In this document: in pieces, positions 1 through 6,404 of the stretch
Position numbering within the stretch: the stretch's first letter is position 1
Layout: each line of letters begins with the position of its first letter
Source of the DNA: an uncultured Bacilli bacterium
GTDB lineage: Bacteria > Bacillota_I > Bacilli_A > RF39 > UBA660
NCBI GenBank assembly: GCA_947625005.1
Contig: CANQNA010000074.1
Span: 1-6,674, forward strand
DNA length: 6,674 nucleotides
Direction: 5' to 3'
Translations under genes and position numbers: made by a program
The notes under the pieces: model-generated
The model's database searches: none
Seen by the model: the letters and a program-made list of their open reading frames with translations, nothing else
What the model was told of the DNA's origin: nothing

Positions 1-161
1 TTTGTTACTTCACAGCCTTTTGCGTCATCTATTATTGTAACAAAGGCATTAAGTTTATCATTTACTTCATGAGCTTTATCTAAAGCTTCTTTAACTAATT
101 GTTCACTACTAACTTTTTTATCTACAAGTTCTTCATGTAACTGTTCTATACTTTTATTCAT
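1..161 (-). CDS. gatA: GatA subunit of Asp/Glu-tRNA amidotransferase (5' part only)
   Basis: Only the first 53 codons are inside the window and the gene continues past position 1. GatA is the amidase subunit that releases ammonia from glutamine for the transamidation by GatB. The visible part (starting MNKSIEQLHEELVDKK, then SSEQLVKEALDKAHEVNDKLNAFV) matches the helical GatA N-terminus, including the typical LNAFVT just before the amidase core. The Lys-Ser-Ser catalytic residues lie further on and cannot be checked. The ATG (159-161) overlaps the gatC stop as TAATG, with AAAGGTGG (169-176) 7 nt upstream. Confidence 0.92.
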   Translation of the reverse strand, partial: MNKSIEQLHEELVDKKVSSEQLVKEALDKAHEVNDKLNAFVTIIDDAKGCEVT

Positions 162-457
162 TATCCCACCACCTTTGGCACACTTATTTCACCATCTTCA
201 ACTTCTGCGGCATTTTTTAACAATTCATCTCGCGGAATAGATTCTTCTACTTCATCTTCTCTCAATTCAAAGACAAAATCATCTAAAGCATGAGTCATTG
301 GTTCTACTTTTTCTATTCCAGAAATTTCATTTATTTTATTTATATTAGCATCTATTATCGAAAACTCATCTAAAACCATTTTGGTTTCATCTTCTGTTAA
401 TCCTATCATTAAAAGATCAGCTAATTTTTTAATTTTTTCCTCCGTAAAATTATTCAT
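161..457 (-). CDS. gatC: GatC subunit of Asp/Glu-tRNA amidotransferase
   Basis: GatC is the small subunit that wraps around GatA and links it to GatB in the GatCAB complex. The complex converts Asp-tRNA(Asn) to Asn-tRNA(Asn) and Glu-tRNA(Gln) to Gln-tRNA(Gln). The 98 residues match the usual 90-100. The N-terminal helix region (EEKIKKLADLLMIGLTEDE) is followed by the conserved VEPM (51-54), FELREDEVEES (63-73), and the C-terminal NAAEV...ISVPKVVG, where the family has NAPxxxxxxFxVPKV; the Pro is Ala here. The ATG lies within the last codons of aspS (8-nt overlap) with AGGTGA (463-468) 5 nt upstream. Its TAA stop shares one base with the gatA ATG, so translation is likely coupled. Confidence 0.95.
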   Translation of the reverse strand: MNNFTEEKIKKLADLLMIGLTEDETKMVLDEFSIIDANINKINEISGIEKVEPMTHALDDFVFELREDEVEESIPRDELLKNAAEVEDGEISVPKVVG

Positions 458-2207
458 TTAATTCACCTGCTTCTATTTTAATTCCCAATTCATCTAATTG
501 TTCTTTTGTTATATTACTAGGAGAACCCATCATTAAATCTTGTCCTGAAGCACTAGTTGGAAAAGCTTGAACTTCTCTTAAATTATCTTCATCTTGTATT
601 AACATTAAAATACGATCGATTCCAGGAGCCATTCCACCATGAGGAGGACAACCATATTTAAATGCTGTAAATATTGATTTAAAACGTTCTTCCACTTCTT
701 CTTTGGTATAACCTACTATTTGAAAGCCTTTCATTAAAGAATTTAAATCATGATTTCTAATCGCTCCACTTGCCATTTCATTTCCATTACAAACAAAATC
801 ATATTGGAAAGCTAAAATATCTTCTTTATTCTCTTTTTCATAATCTTCAATACCATTATGAGGCATACTAAAAGGATTATGACAAAATTTATAATTCTTT
901 GTTACTTCATCTATTTCAAACATTGGAAAATCATTAATAATACACATTTCTAATTTATTAGAATCTAATAAATCTAATTTTCTTCCTAATTCATCTCTTA
1001 TTAATCCTGCAAATTTTTGAGCATGTTTTTTATTTCTATTAGCAATAAAGAACATAACAGAATTTTCCTTCATTGAATATTCTTTTATTAAACTTGTTCT
1101 TTCTTCTTCACTTAAAAATTTATCAATTGGTCCCTTAAAAGTTCCATCACTCATTAAAGTAATATAACCTATTCCTGGCATTCCAATTTTATTGGCATAT
1201 TCTACTAGTTCATTAAACCATGAATTCGCTTTATCTCCAATATTATCCACTACAATTACTTTAATTGTACTTTTTTTAAATGGTCCAAAAGTTGTATTTT
1301 TTAAAATTTCACTAGCATCTTTTATAATTAAAGGATTACGTAAATCCGGTTTATCAGTTCCATAACTTTCCATAGCTTCATTATAAGAGATTCTTCTAAA
1401 AGGAGGTTTAGTTACTTCTTTTTTAGAAAATTTTGTAAATACTTCATAAAAAATATTTTCTCCTAAGGCTAAAACTTCTTCTTCTGTAACAAAGCTCATT
1501 TCTAAATCTAACTGATAAAATTCTAAAGTTCTATCCCTTCTTGTATCTTCATCACGAAAACAAGGGGCGATTTGAAAATATTTACCAATTCCTCCTACCA
1601 TTAATAATTCTTTATATATTTGTGGCGCTTGAGGAAGAGCATAAAATTTTCCTTTAAACTTTCGACTTGGAACAACAAAATCACGAGCTCCTTCAGGACT
1701 AGATGCAGTTAAAATAGGAGTTTCAACTTCGATAAAACCTTCATCATACATTTTATTACGTAAAAAGTGTAAAACATCACTTCTTAATTTTAAATTGTTT
1801 TTTACCTTTTCATTACGCATATCTAAATAACGATATTTTAAACGAACATCTTCTTGACTTTTAATACTAGATCTAATTTCAAATGGTAAATCATGTAAAG
1901 ATTCTCCTAACATTTCTAAAGAGGTAACAAGCAATTCAATTTCTCCTGTTTGTATATGATCATTATATGTTTCTTCTGTTCTTTTTCTTAGTTGTCCTGT
2001 TAATTTTACTACACTTTCTCGTGGAAGTCCTTTAAATAATTCATCATCATTAGATACAGTTTGTAAAACTCCTGTTTCATCTCTTAAATCTAAAAATAAA
2101 ATTCCTCCATGATCTCGAATATTTTCAATCCAACCTGAAACAACTATTTCTTTTTCTATTAAATCTTTAGTTAAATCTTTTATATAATGTGTTCGATATT
2201 TATTCAT
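450..2207 (-). CDS. aspS: Aspartyl-tRNA synthetase, bacterial type with GAD domain
   Basis: This class IIb synthetase charges tRNA(Asp). The 585 residues are typical of the bacterial form: an OB fold (about 1-105; GWIENIRDHGGILFLDLRD at 25-43), motif 1 (about 147-170), ASSPEGARDFVVPSR (168-182), ALPQAPQIYKE (190-200), motif 2 FRDEDTRRDRTLEF (217-230), the GAD insertion (about 296-440), CHNPFSMPH (442-450), VCNGNEMASGAIRNH (472-486), and motif 3 GGMAPGIDRILML (524-536, Arg532). Several signatures (TASSPEGARDF, FQIAPCFRDED, EFYQLDLEMSF, HNPFSMP, SGAIRNH) match the alphaproteobacterial subtype I recall rather than the Bacillus one (STPEGARDY, FTQIDIEMSF, GGGSIRI). His33 in RDHGG matches a residue tied to relaxed tRNA(Asn) discrimination in Pseudomonas. 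The start has AAAGGATG (2213-2220) upstream. The 3' end overlaps gatC by 8 nt. Confidence 0.97.
   Translation of the reverse strand: MNKYRTHYIKDLTKDLIEKEIVVSGWIENIRDHGGILFLDLRDETGVLQTVSNDDELFKGLPRESVVKLTGQLRKRTEETYNDHIQTGEIELLVTSLEMLGESLHDLPFEIRSSIKSQEDVRLKYRYLDMRNEKVKNNLKLRSDVLHFLRNKMYDEGFIEVETPILTASSPEGARDFVVPSRKFKGKFYALPQAPQIYKELLMVGGIGKYFQIAPCFRDEDTRRDRTLEFYQLDLEMSFVTEEEVLALGENIFYEVFTKFSKKEVTKPPFRRISYNEAMESYGTDKPDLRNPLIIKDASEILKNTTFGPFKKSTIKVIVVDNIGDKANSWFNELVEYANKIGMPGIGYITLMSDGTFKGPIDKFLSEEERTSLIKEYSMKENSVMFFIANRNKKHAQKFAGLIRDELGRKLDLLDSNKLEMCIINDFPMFEIDEVTKNYKFCHNPFSMPHNGIEDYEKENKEDILAFQYDFVCNGNEMASGAIRNHDLNSLMKGFQIVGYTKEEVEERFKSIFTAFKYGCPPHGGMAPGIDRILMLIQDEDNLREVQAFPTSASGQDLMMGSPSNITKEQLDELGIKIEAGELNE
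634..662 (-). repeat. 29-bp exact repeat shared with aspS2, copy in aspS
   Basis: Identical to 3702-3730. Here it encodes FKYGCPPHGG at residues 516-525, directly before motif 3. The flanking bases diverge at once on both sides. Confidence 0.85.
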
Positions 2208-2220
2208 ATCTTCATCCTTT

Positions 2221-3585
2221 CTAAAATTCGCAATTTCCAGTTGTTCTAGGATAAGGGATTACATCACGAATATTATCTATTCCTGTCAAATAAATTAATA
2301 ATCTTTCAAATCCCATACCAAATCCTGAATGAACACAACCTCCAAATTTACGTAAATTTAAATACCAATCTAATGGTTCAATATTCATATTCAATTCTTT
2401 CATTCTAGCTTGTAACTTCTCATAATTTTCTTCTCTTTGAGAACCACCCATTAATTCTCCTGCACCAGGAACTTCTAAATCAACAGCCGCAACTGTCTCA
2501 TTATCTTCATTTTGTTTCATATAAAAAGCTTTAATATCCTTAGGCCAATTTTTGATGAAAACTGGTCCATCAAAATATTCTGTTATATACTTTTCGTGCT
2601 CTTTAGCAATATCTTTACCATATTCTGGAGCGAATTCCCATTTAACATCTGCTTCTTTTAAAATCGTAATAACATCTTTATGATCAATTCTAGTAAATTT
2701 ACTATTAACTAATTTTTCTAATTTAGCTTTTAAACCTTTTTCGACAAAACTATCAAATAAATTAATTTCTGATGGAGCATTATCTAAACAATACTGTACT
2801 ACAAATTTCAGCATATCTTCCATAATATCCATATCTTTTTCTAAATCACAAAAAGCTATTTCTGGTTCAATCATCCAAAATTCTGCAGCATGAACTTTTG
2901 TATTAGAATTTTCTGCTCGAAAAGTTGGACCAAAAGTATAAGTTTTCTTATAAGAAAGGGCAAAAGTTTCAGCTTCTAATTGTCCTGTTACAGTTAAGCC
3001 TACTTTTTTATTAAAGAAATCTTCATTATAATCAATTTCCTTTTTTAATTTATTTAAAGGTAAAGTAGTTACTTGGAACATTTCGCCAGCTCCTTCACCA
3101 TCATTTGCAGTAATTAAAGGAGTATGAACATAAATATAACCTCTTTCTTGGAAATATTTATGAATAGCATAAGCAGCTATACTTCTTACTCTAAATACAG
3201 CTTGAAACAAATTAGTACGAGGTCTTAAATAAGCTACTTCTCTTAAAAATTCTCTAGTATGTCTTTTTGGTTGAATAGGATAATTTTCCGGACAATCACC
3301 TAAAAGAATAATTTTATTAGCTTGCATTTCATAAGCTTGTTTCCCTGAAGATTCCACAATAATTCCCTTAACCTCTATAGCACAACCTACTAAAAGTTTT
3401 CGAATACTGGAAAAATTACTTAACTTATCATCATAAACTATTTGCAAATGATCTTGATGAGTACCATCAGAAAAATCAATAAAACAAAAAGTCTTTTGAT
3501 CACGATGATTTCTAATCCAACCTTGTAAAGTTACTTCTTTTCCTACATAATTTTTAATATCTTTAAATAAATCTCTTAAATCCAT
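2221..3585 (-). CDS. asnS: Asparaginyl-tRNA synthetase
   Basis: This class IIb enzyme directly attaches Asn to tRNA(Asn). The 454 residues match the bacterial AsnRS length (about 430-470). The N-terminal OB fold carries GWIRNHRDQKTFCFIDFSDG (22-41). Other signatures are REVAYLRPRTN (115-125), HTPLITANDGEGAGEMF (154-170), VTGQLEAETFA (199-209), motif 2 FRAENSNTKVHAAEFWMIEPE (222-242), the AsnRS-typical GAGELMGGSQREENY (374-388), HSGFGMGFERLLIYLTG (motif 3, Arg428) and the family C-terminus YPRTTGNCEF. All key residues I can identify are present. It starts at the ATG 13 nt after the aspS2 TAG, with AGAGGG (3591-3596) upstream. Its presence beside GatCAB gives the cell both direct and indirect Asn-tRNA routes. 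Confidence 0.97.
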   Translation of the reverse strand: MDLRDLFKDIKNYVGKEVTLQGWIRNHRDQKTFCFIDFSDGTHQDHLQIVYDDKLSNFSSIRKLLVGCAIEVKGIIVESSGKQAYEMQANKIILLGDCPENYPIQPKRHTREFLREVAYLRPRTNLFQAVFRVRSIAAYAIHKYFQERGYIYVHTPLITANDGEGAGEMFQVTTLPLNKLKKEIDYNEDFFNKKVGLTVTGQLEAETFALSYKKTYTFGPTFRAENSNTKVHAAEFWMIEPEIAFCDLEKDMDIMEDMLKFVVQYCLDNAPSEINLFDSFVEKGLKAKLEKLVNSKFTRIDHKDVITILKEADVKWEFAPEYGKDIAKEHEKYITEYFDGPVFIKNWPKDIKAFYMKQNEDNETVAAVDLEVPGAGELMGGSQREENYEKLQARMKELNMNIEPLDWYLNLRKFGGCVHSGFGMGFERLLIYLTGIDNIRDVIPYPRTTGNCEF

Positions 3586-3598
3586 AAAATCCCTCTTT

Positions 3599-4885
3599 CT
3601 AAGGAGTTAACCTTGATGGCCCTCTGAATAAAAACATAGTTTCCTTTAAACTAGGTAATCCTAATAATAACATAGTAAGTCTATCTACTCCTATAGCAAA
3701 ACCACCATGAGGAGGACAACCATATTTAAAGAACTCTAAATAAAATTCTACATCTTTCCCTAAACCTTTTTCTTGAGCTTGTTTTTTTAAAATTTCATAA
3801 CGATGTTCTCTTTGTGCCCCTGTTGTAATTTCGCATCCTTTCCAAATTAAATCATAACCTTGAGGAATATCATCTTTTCTCATATGATAAAATGCTCTTT
3901 TTGTTTTGGCAAAATCTGTCACAAAAATAAACTCATGCCCATATTCTTCTAAAGCATATTTACCAGTTAATTTTTCCGCTTCAGCATTCATATCTCCAAT
4001 ATCAAATTCAGGTATTTCATAATTGTATCTTTTATGTAACTCTTGATATAAATCTTGTAGTTTAATGCGAGGAAATGGTTTTTTAGGAACTATTACTTCA
4101 AAATCAAATAATTCTTTTATTTTTTCTCCATAATTTTCCTTTACTGCTGTAAGACCACTAATTAACATATCTTCTTCTAAATCCATTACATCTTCATAAC
4201 TATCTATATATGAAAACTCAACATCAAATGAAGTAAATTCTGTAGTATGTCTGTTAGTATTAGAATTCTCTGCACGAAATGCCGGAGCTACTTCAAAAAT
4301 TCTTTCAATTCCTGAAGCCATTGCCATTTGTTTATAGAATTGAGGACTTTGAGCAAGATAAGCCTTAGTATCAAAATATTTGACTTCAAAAACTTCACTA
4401 CCACTTTCACTAGCTGCTCCAATTAACTTTGGTGTATGAATTTCTGTAAATTCTTTTTTTAATAAACACTCTCTCATTGCTTCCACAAAACAAGTTTGCA
4501 CTTTGTAAATCAAATTATTTCTTTCACTTCTTAAATCTAACCAACGATAATCTAAACGAGTATCTATATTAGCATTATTTTCTAAAGGACAAACATCACT
4601 TTGAGATAATACCTTTACATCAACAGGTAAAAATTCTTTTCCTCCTTGTTTTACATATTCACTTTTAACCATTTTACCTGAAAATTCTAAAACACTATTA
4701 GCTAAAATACCTTCTAATTTTTTTACTATATTTTGATTTTTTTCTTTATCAATAGATACTTGAATAATTCCACTACGATCTTTTAAAATAACAAAAATCA
4801 TATATTTAGTATCTCTTATTTTTTCCGCAAATCCACTAATAGTTACTTCTTTATCTTCTTCTAAATCTCTAATTAAAGTTCTCAT
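3599..4885 (-). CDS. aspS2: Aspartyl-tRNA synthetase, archaeal/eukaryotic type, probably non-discriminating
   Basis: This class IIb synthetase attaches Asp to tRNA(Asp) and, if non-discriminating, also to tRNA(Asn), making the substrate for GatCAB. At 428 residues it has the short archaeal layout: an OB-fold anticodon domain (about 1-95) and a catalytic core with no bacterial GAD insertion. Visible signatures are EFTEIHTPKL (motif 1, 145-154), YLAQSPQFYKQ (176-186), FRAENSNTNRHTTEF (motif 2, 203-217), GCEITTGAQREHR (350-362), PPHGGFAIGVDRL (motif 3, Arg402) and the archaeal C-terminal tail ending SRLTP. The usual GW of the OB fold is GF here (18-19), and Glu21 stands where discriminating archaeal enzymes have Trp and non-discriminating ones His, so specificity cannot be read off. 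Clostridia have a related second AspRS paired with GatCAB. The TAG stop lies 13 nt before asnS. Confidence 0.93.
   Translation of the reverse strand: MRTLIRDLEEDKEVTISGFAEKIRDTKYMIFVILKDRSGIIQVSIDKEKNQNIVKKLEGILANSVLEFSGKMVKSEYVKQGGKEFLPVDVKVLSQSDVCPLENNANIDTRLDYRWLDLRSERNNLIYKVQTCFVEAMRECLLKKEFTEIHTPKLIGAASESGSEVFEVKYFDTKAYLAQSPQFYKQMAMASGIERIFEVAPAFRAENSNTNRHTTEFTSFDVEFSYIDSYEDVMDLEEDMLISGLTAVKENYGEKIKELFDFEVIVPKKPFPRIKLQDLYQELHKRYNYEIPEFDIGDMNAEAEKLTGKYALEEYGHEFIFVTDFAKTKRAFYHMRKDDIPQGYDLIWKGCEITTGAQREHRYEILKKQAQEKGLGKDVEFYLEFFKYGCPPHGGFAIGVDRLTMLLLGLPSLKETMFLFRGPSRLTP
3702..3730 (-). repeat. 29-bp exact repeat shared with aspS, copy in aspS2
   Basis: This 29-bp stretch is identical, base for base, to 634-662 in the bacterial-type aspS, in the same frame. 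It encodes FKYGCPPHGG just before motif 3 (residues 386-395 of this protein). Both paralogues have Cys in this motif, where the AspRS sequences I recall have Ala, Thr or Met. Confidence 0.85.
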
Positions 4886-4889
4886 TACT

Positions 4890-4895
4890 TCTCCT
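4890..4895 (-). promoter_or_regulatory. Shine-Dalgarno site of aspS2, fused to the small ORF stop
   Basis: AGGAGA overlaps the small ORF's TAG stop (TAGGAGA) and lies 4 nt before the aspS2 ATG at 4883-4885. It fixes that start and points to translational coupling of the small ORF with aspS2. Confidence 0.8.
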
Positions 4896-5127
4896 ACTTT
4901 CTATAAAATTGCCCTTGACTATCTATGCCTATTTTTGTTGTTTTTTCTAAAAAAGATGTATCAGGAGTATTTAATTCTTTTTTTAAAGGCAATTCTTTTT
5001 TTTCTCCTAATTCTCTTTTTTTCTCCACTTTATAATTTTGTTCTACAAAATCTTTTTTTAAATTATTTTCAAAGTTATTATTTTGATAACTTTGAAATCT
5101 TTTGTAATTATTATTAAAACTAGTCAT
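4894..5127 (-). CDS. Small unrecognised Asn/Lys-rich protein between hisS and aspS2
   Basis: I do not recognise this 77-residue protein. It probably is a real gene: it starts 8 nt after hisS, ends 8 nt before the next synthetase, and has ribosome sites overlapping both junction stops (TAGGTGA before it, TAGGAGA after it). Residues 1-25 are polar and Asn/Gln-rich, with 8 Asn in the first 22. Residues 24-52 are strongly basic with three KK(R)EL repeats (36-40, 43-46, 49-52), likely a charged helix or disordered. The C-terminus (TTKIGIDSQGQFYRK, 63-77) looks more like a conserved motif. The net charge is about +5, with no signal peptide or membrane segment and no Cys or Trp. The context suggests a cytoplasmic, RNA- or synthetase-associated role, but that is inference. 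It could also be a regulatory ORF whose translation matters more than its product. Confidence 0.75.
   Translation of the reverse strand: MTSFNNNYKRFQSYQNNNFENNLKKDFVEQNYKVEKKRELGEKKELPLKKELNTPDTSFLEKTTKIGIDSQGQFYRK
5067..5097 (-). repeat. Perfect 12-bp inverted repeat (mRNA hairpin) inside the small ORF
   Basis: In the mRNA, TTTCAAAGTTAT (5086-5097) and ATAACTTTGAAA (5067-5078) are exact reverse complements around a 7-nt loop. The hairpin spans about +31 to +61 of the small ORF, covering codons 11-21. No U-run follows, so it is not an intrinsic terminator. The Asn codons for residues 16-18 lie in the loop and the start of the 3' arm. It could be a processing or stability element, or a translation-dependent structure. 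Confidence 0.8.
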
Positions 5128-5131
5128 ATTT

Positions 5132-5137
5132 TCACCT
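5132..5137 (-). promoter_or_regulatory. Shine-Dalgarno site of the small ORF, fused to the hisS stop
   Basis: AGGTGA overlaps the hisS TAG stop (reading TAGGTGA) and lies 4 nt before the ATG at 5125-5127. It is strong evidence that the 77-codon ORF is translated, probably coupled to hisS termination. Confidence 0.75.
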
Positions 5138-6386
5138 ATAAATGCATATCTAAATAATCAACTAAATCATTGATATTAACATTCTCTTCTTCTTTAGTTT
5201 TATTATCTTTTACTTTTACTTTATATTCTTTTAAATCCTCACTATTTAAAATAATGACATACTTAGAATTAAATCTATCCACACTTTTAAACTGCGATTT
5301 TAATGATTTCGCTAGAAAATCCATTTCAGTGATAAAACCATTCATTCTTAACATTTGACTTAAATAAAGAGCTGTCTCTTTTTCTTCTTCATTAACATAC
5401 ATTAAATAAACATCTATACTATCATTTATTTTAAAGTTAACTTCACTCTCGTTCATAGTATCAATAGTTCGATCAATTCCCATAGCAAAACCTACTGCAG
5501 GTACTTCTGGACCCCCTAAAGTTTCTACTAAGGTATCATATCGACCACCACCACCTAAAGCAAGTGTACTATTCTTTTCTGTAATTTCAAAAACAGTATG
5601 ATTATAATAATCTAAACCTCTAACTAGACAAGTGTCAATTTCATATTCAATTTCCATTAAATCTAAATATTCTTGTAATTTTTCGAACATTTCTTTACTT
5701 TCTTTATTTAGATAATCTAAAGTTTTTGGAGCATTTTTTATTATAGAACTATCTTTATCTACTTTACAATCTAAAATACGTAAAGGATTTGTTTTTAATC
5801 TTTCTTTACAATCTTCACATAAATCATCTATATGAGGTTCAAAATATTTTACTAAAGCCTCTCTATATTTATTTCTTGATTCACTATCTCCTAAAGTATT
5901 TATTTTTACAACAACATCTAAATCAAGTAAACGATAAGTATTATAAGCAAGACTTATAACCTCCGCATCCATTGCAACATCTTTAGACCCAAACACTTCA
6001 ACTCCAAATTGATAAAATTGACGAGCTCTTCCACTTTGTGGTCTTTCATAACGAAACATAGGACCATTATAATAAAGTTTAACAACATCTGTCATATTAC
6101 CAAACATTTTATTTTCAATAAATGATCTTACAATACTAGCAGTACCTTCCGGTCTTAAAGTTATACTTCTTCCCCCTCTATCTTGAAAATCATAAGTTTC
6201 TTTTCTTACAATATCACTAGAATTGCCCACACTTCTATGAAATAATTCACTCGATTCAAATATTGGAGTTTCAATATAATTATAATTATATTTTTCACAA
6301 ATAGCATCAATTACTTCATTAACATATTTACGCTTTTTTGCCTCAATTCCTACTAAATCATAAGTCCCTTTTTGTTTTGTAATCAT
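5136..6386 (-). CDS. hisS: Histidyl-tRNA synthetase
   Basis: This cytoplasmic class IIa synthetase charges tRNA(His) with histidine using ATP, normally as a homodimer. The 416 residues are complete. The N-terminal KGTYDL matches the family's RGTxD start. Motif 1 lies near residues 36-45, TLRPEGTASIVR is at 76-87, and motif 2 (FRYERPQSGRARQFYQFG) is at 111-128. The HisRS-specific RGLDYYNHTVFE is at 256-267, with the Arg that serves catalysis. GGGGRYD is at 278-283 and motif 3 (GFAMGIDR) at 299-306. Residues from about 325 form the anticodon-binding domain. Cys190, Cys193 and Cys207 form a CxxC...C cluster in the insertion region, also seen in other Firmicutes HisRS. It is the first gene behind the T-box leader. 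Its TAG stop overlaps the next gene's ribosome site. No catalytic residue looks missing. Confidence 0.98.
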   Translation of the reverse strand: MITKQKGTYDLVGIEAKKRKYVNEVIDAICEKYNYNYIETPIFESSELFHRSVGNSSDIVRKETYDFQDRGGRSITLRPEGTASIVRSFIENKMFGNMTDVVKLYYNGPMFRYERPQSGRARQFYQFGVEVFGSKDVAMDAEVISLAYNTYRLLDLDVVVKINTLGDSESRNKYREALVKYFEPHIDDLCEDCKERLKTNPLRILDCKVDKDSSIIKNAPKTLDYLNKESKEMFEKLQEYLDLMEIEYEIDTCLVRGLDYYNHTVFEITEKNSTLALGGGGRYDTLVETLGGPEVPAVGFAMGIDRTIDTMNESEVNFKINDSIDVYLMYVNEEEKETALYLSQMLRMNGFITEMDFLAKSLKSQFKSVDRFNSKYVIILNSEDLKEYKVKVKDNKTKEEENVNINDLVDYLDMHL

Positions 6387-6392
6387 CTTTTT

Positions 6393-6400
6393 CCCTCCTT
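6393..6400 (-). promoter_or_regulatory. Shine-Dalgarno site of hisS
   Basis: AAGGAGGG lies 6 nt upstream of the ATG at 6384-6386, a near-perfect anti-16S match. It fixes the hisS start and lies directly after the leader's U-run, so readthrough gives strong translation of the first gene. Confidence 0.9.
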
Positions 6401-6404
6401 AAAT

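Noticed and set aside
2944..2957. 14-bp perfect palindrome TTTCTTATAAGAAA in asnS
   Set aside because: Palindromes of this length are expected about once by chance in an AT-rich window this size, and it lies inside a conserved coding stretch.
3599..4885. Possible AsnA-type or AsnRS-like asparagine synthetase instead of AspRS2
   Set aside because: The protein keeps an N-terminal OB fold and the archaeal AspRS signatures GCEITTGAQREHR and the SRLTP end, and is far longer than the AsnRS-derived asparagine synthetase.
4935..5117. 60-codon open frame on the plus strand
   Set aside because: It is antisense to the small Lys/Asn-rich ORF. Its Phe/Leu/Tyr-rich product is the expected mirror of AAA/AAT-rich coding sequence, and it has no convincing ribosome site.
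5170..5358. 62-codon open frame on the plus strand
   Set aside because: It lies wholly antisense within the hisS 3' region, has low-complexity Ser/Phe/Leu composition, and shows no family signature.
1..6386. UGA read as Trp (Mycoplasma-type code)
   Set aside because: All frames are intact with the standard code and all conserved Trp positions are TGG, so no recoding is needed. It cannot be fully excluded, since no TGA stop is used either.
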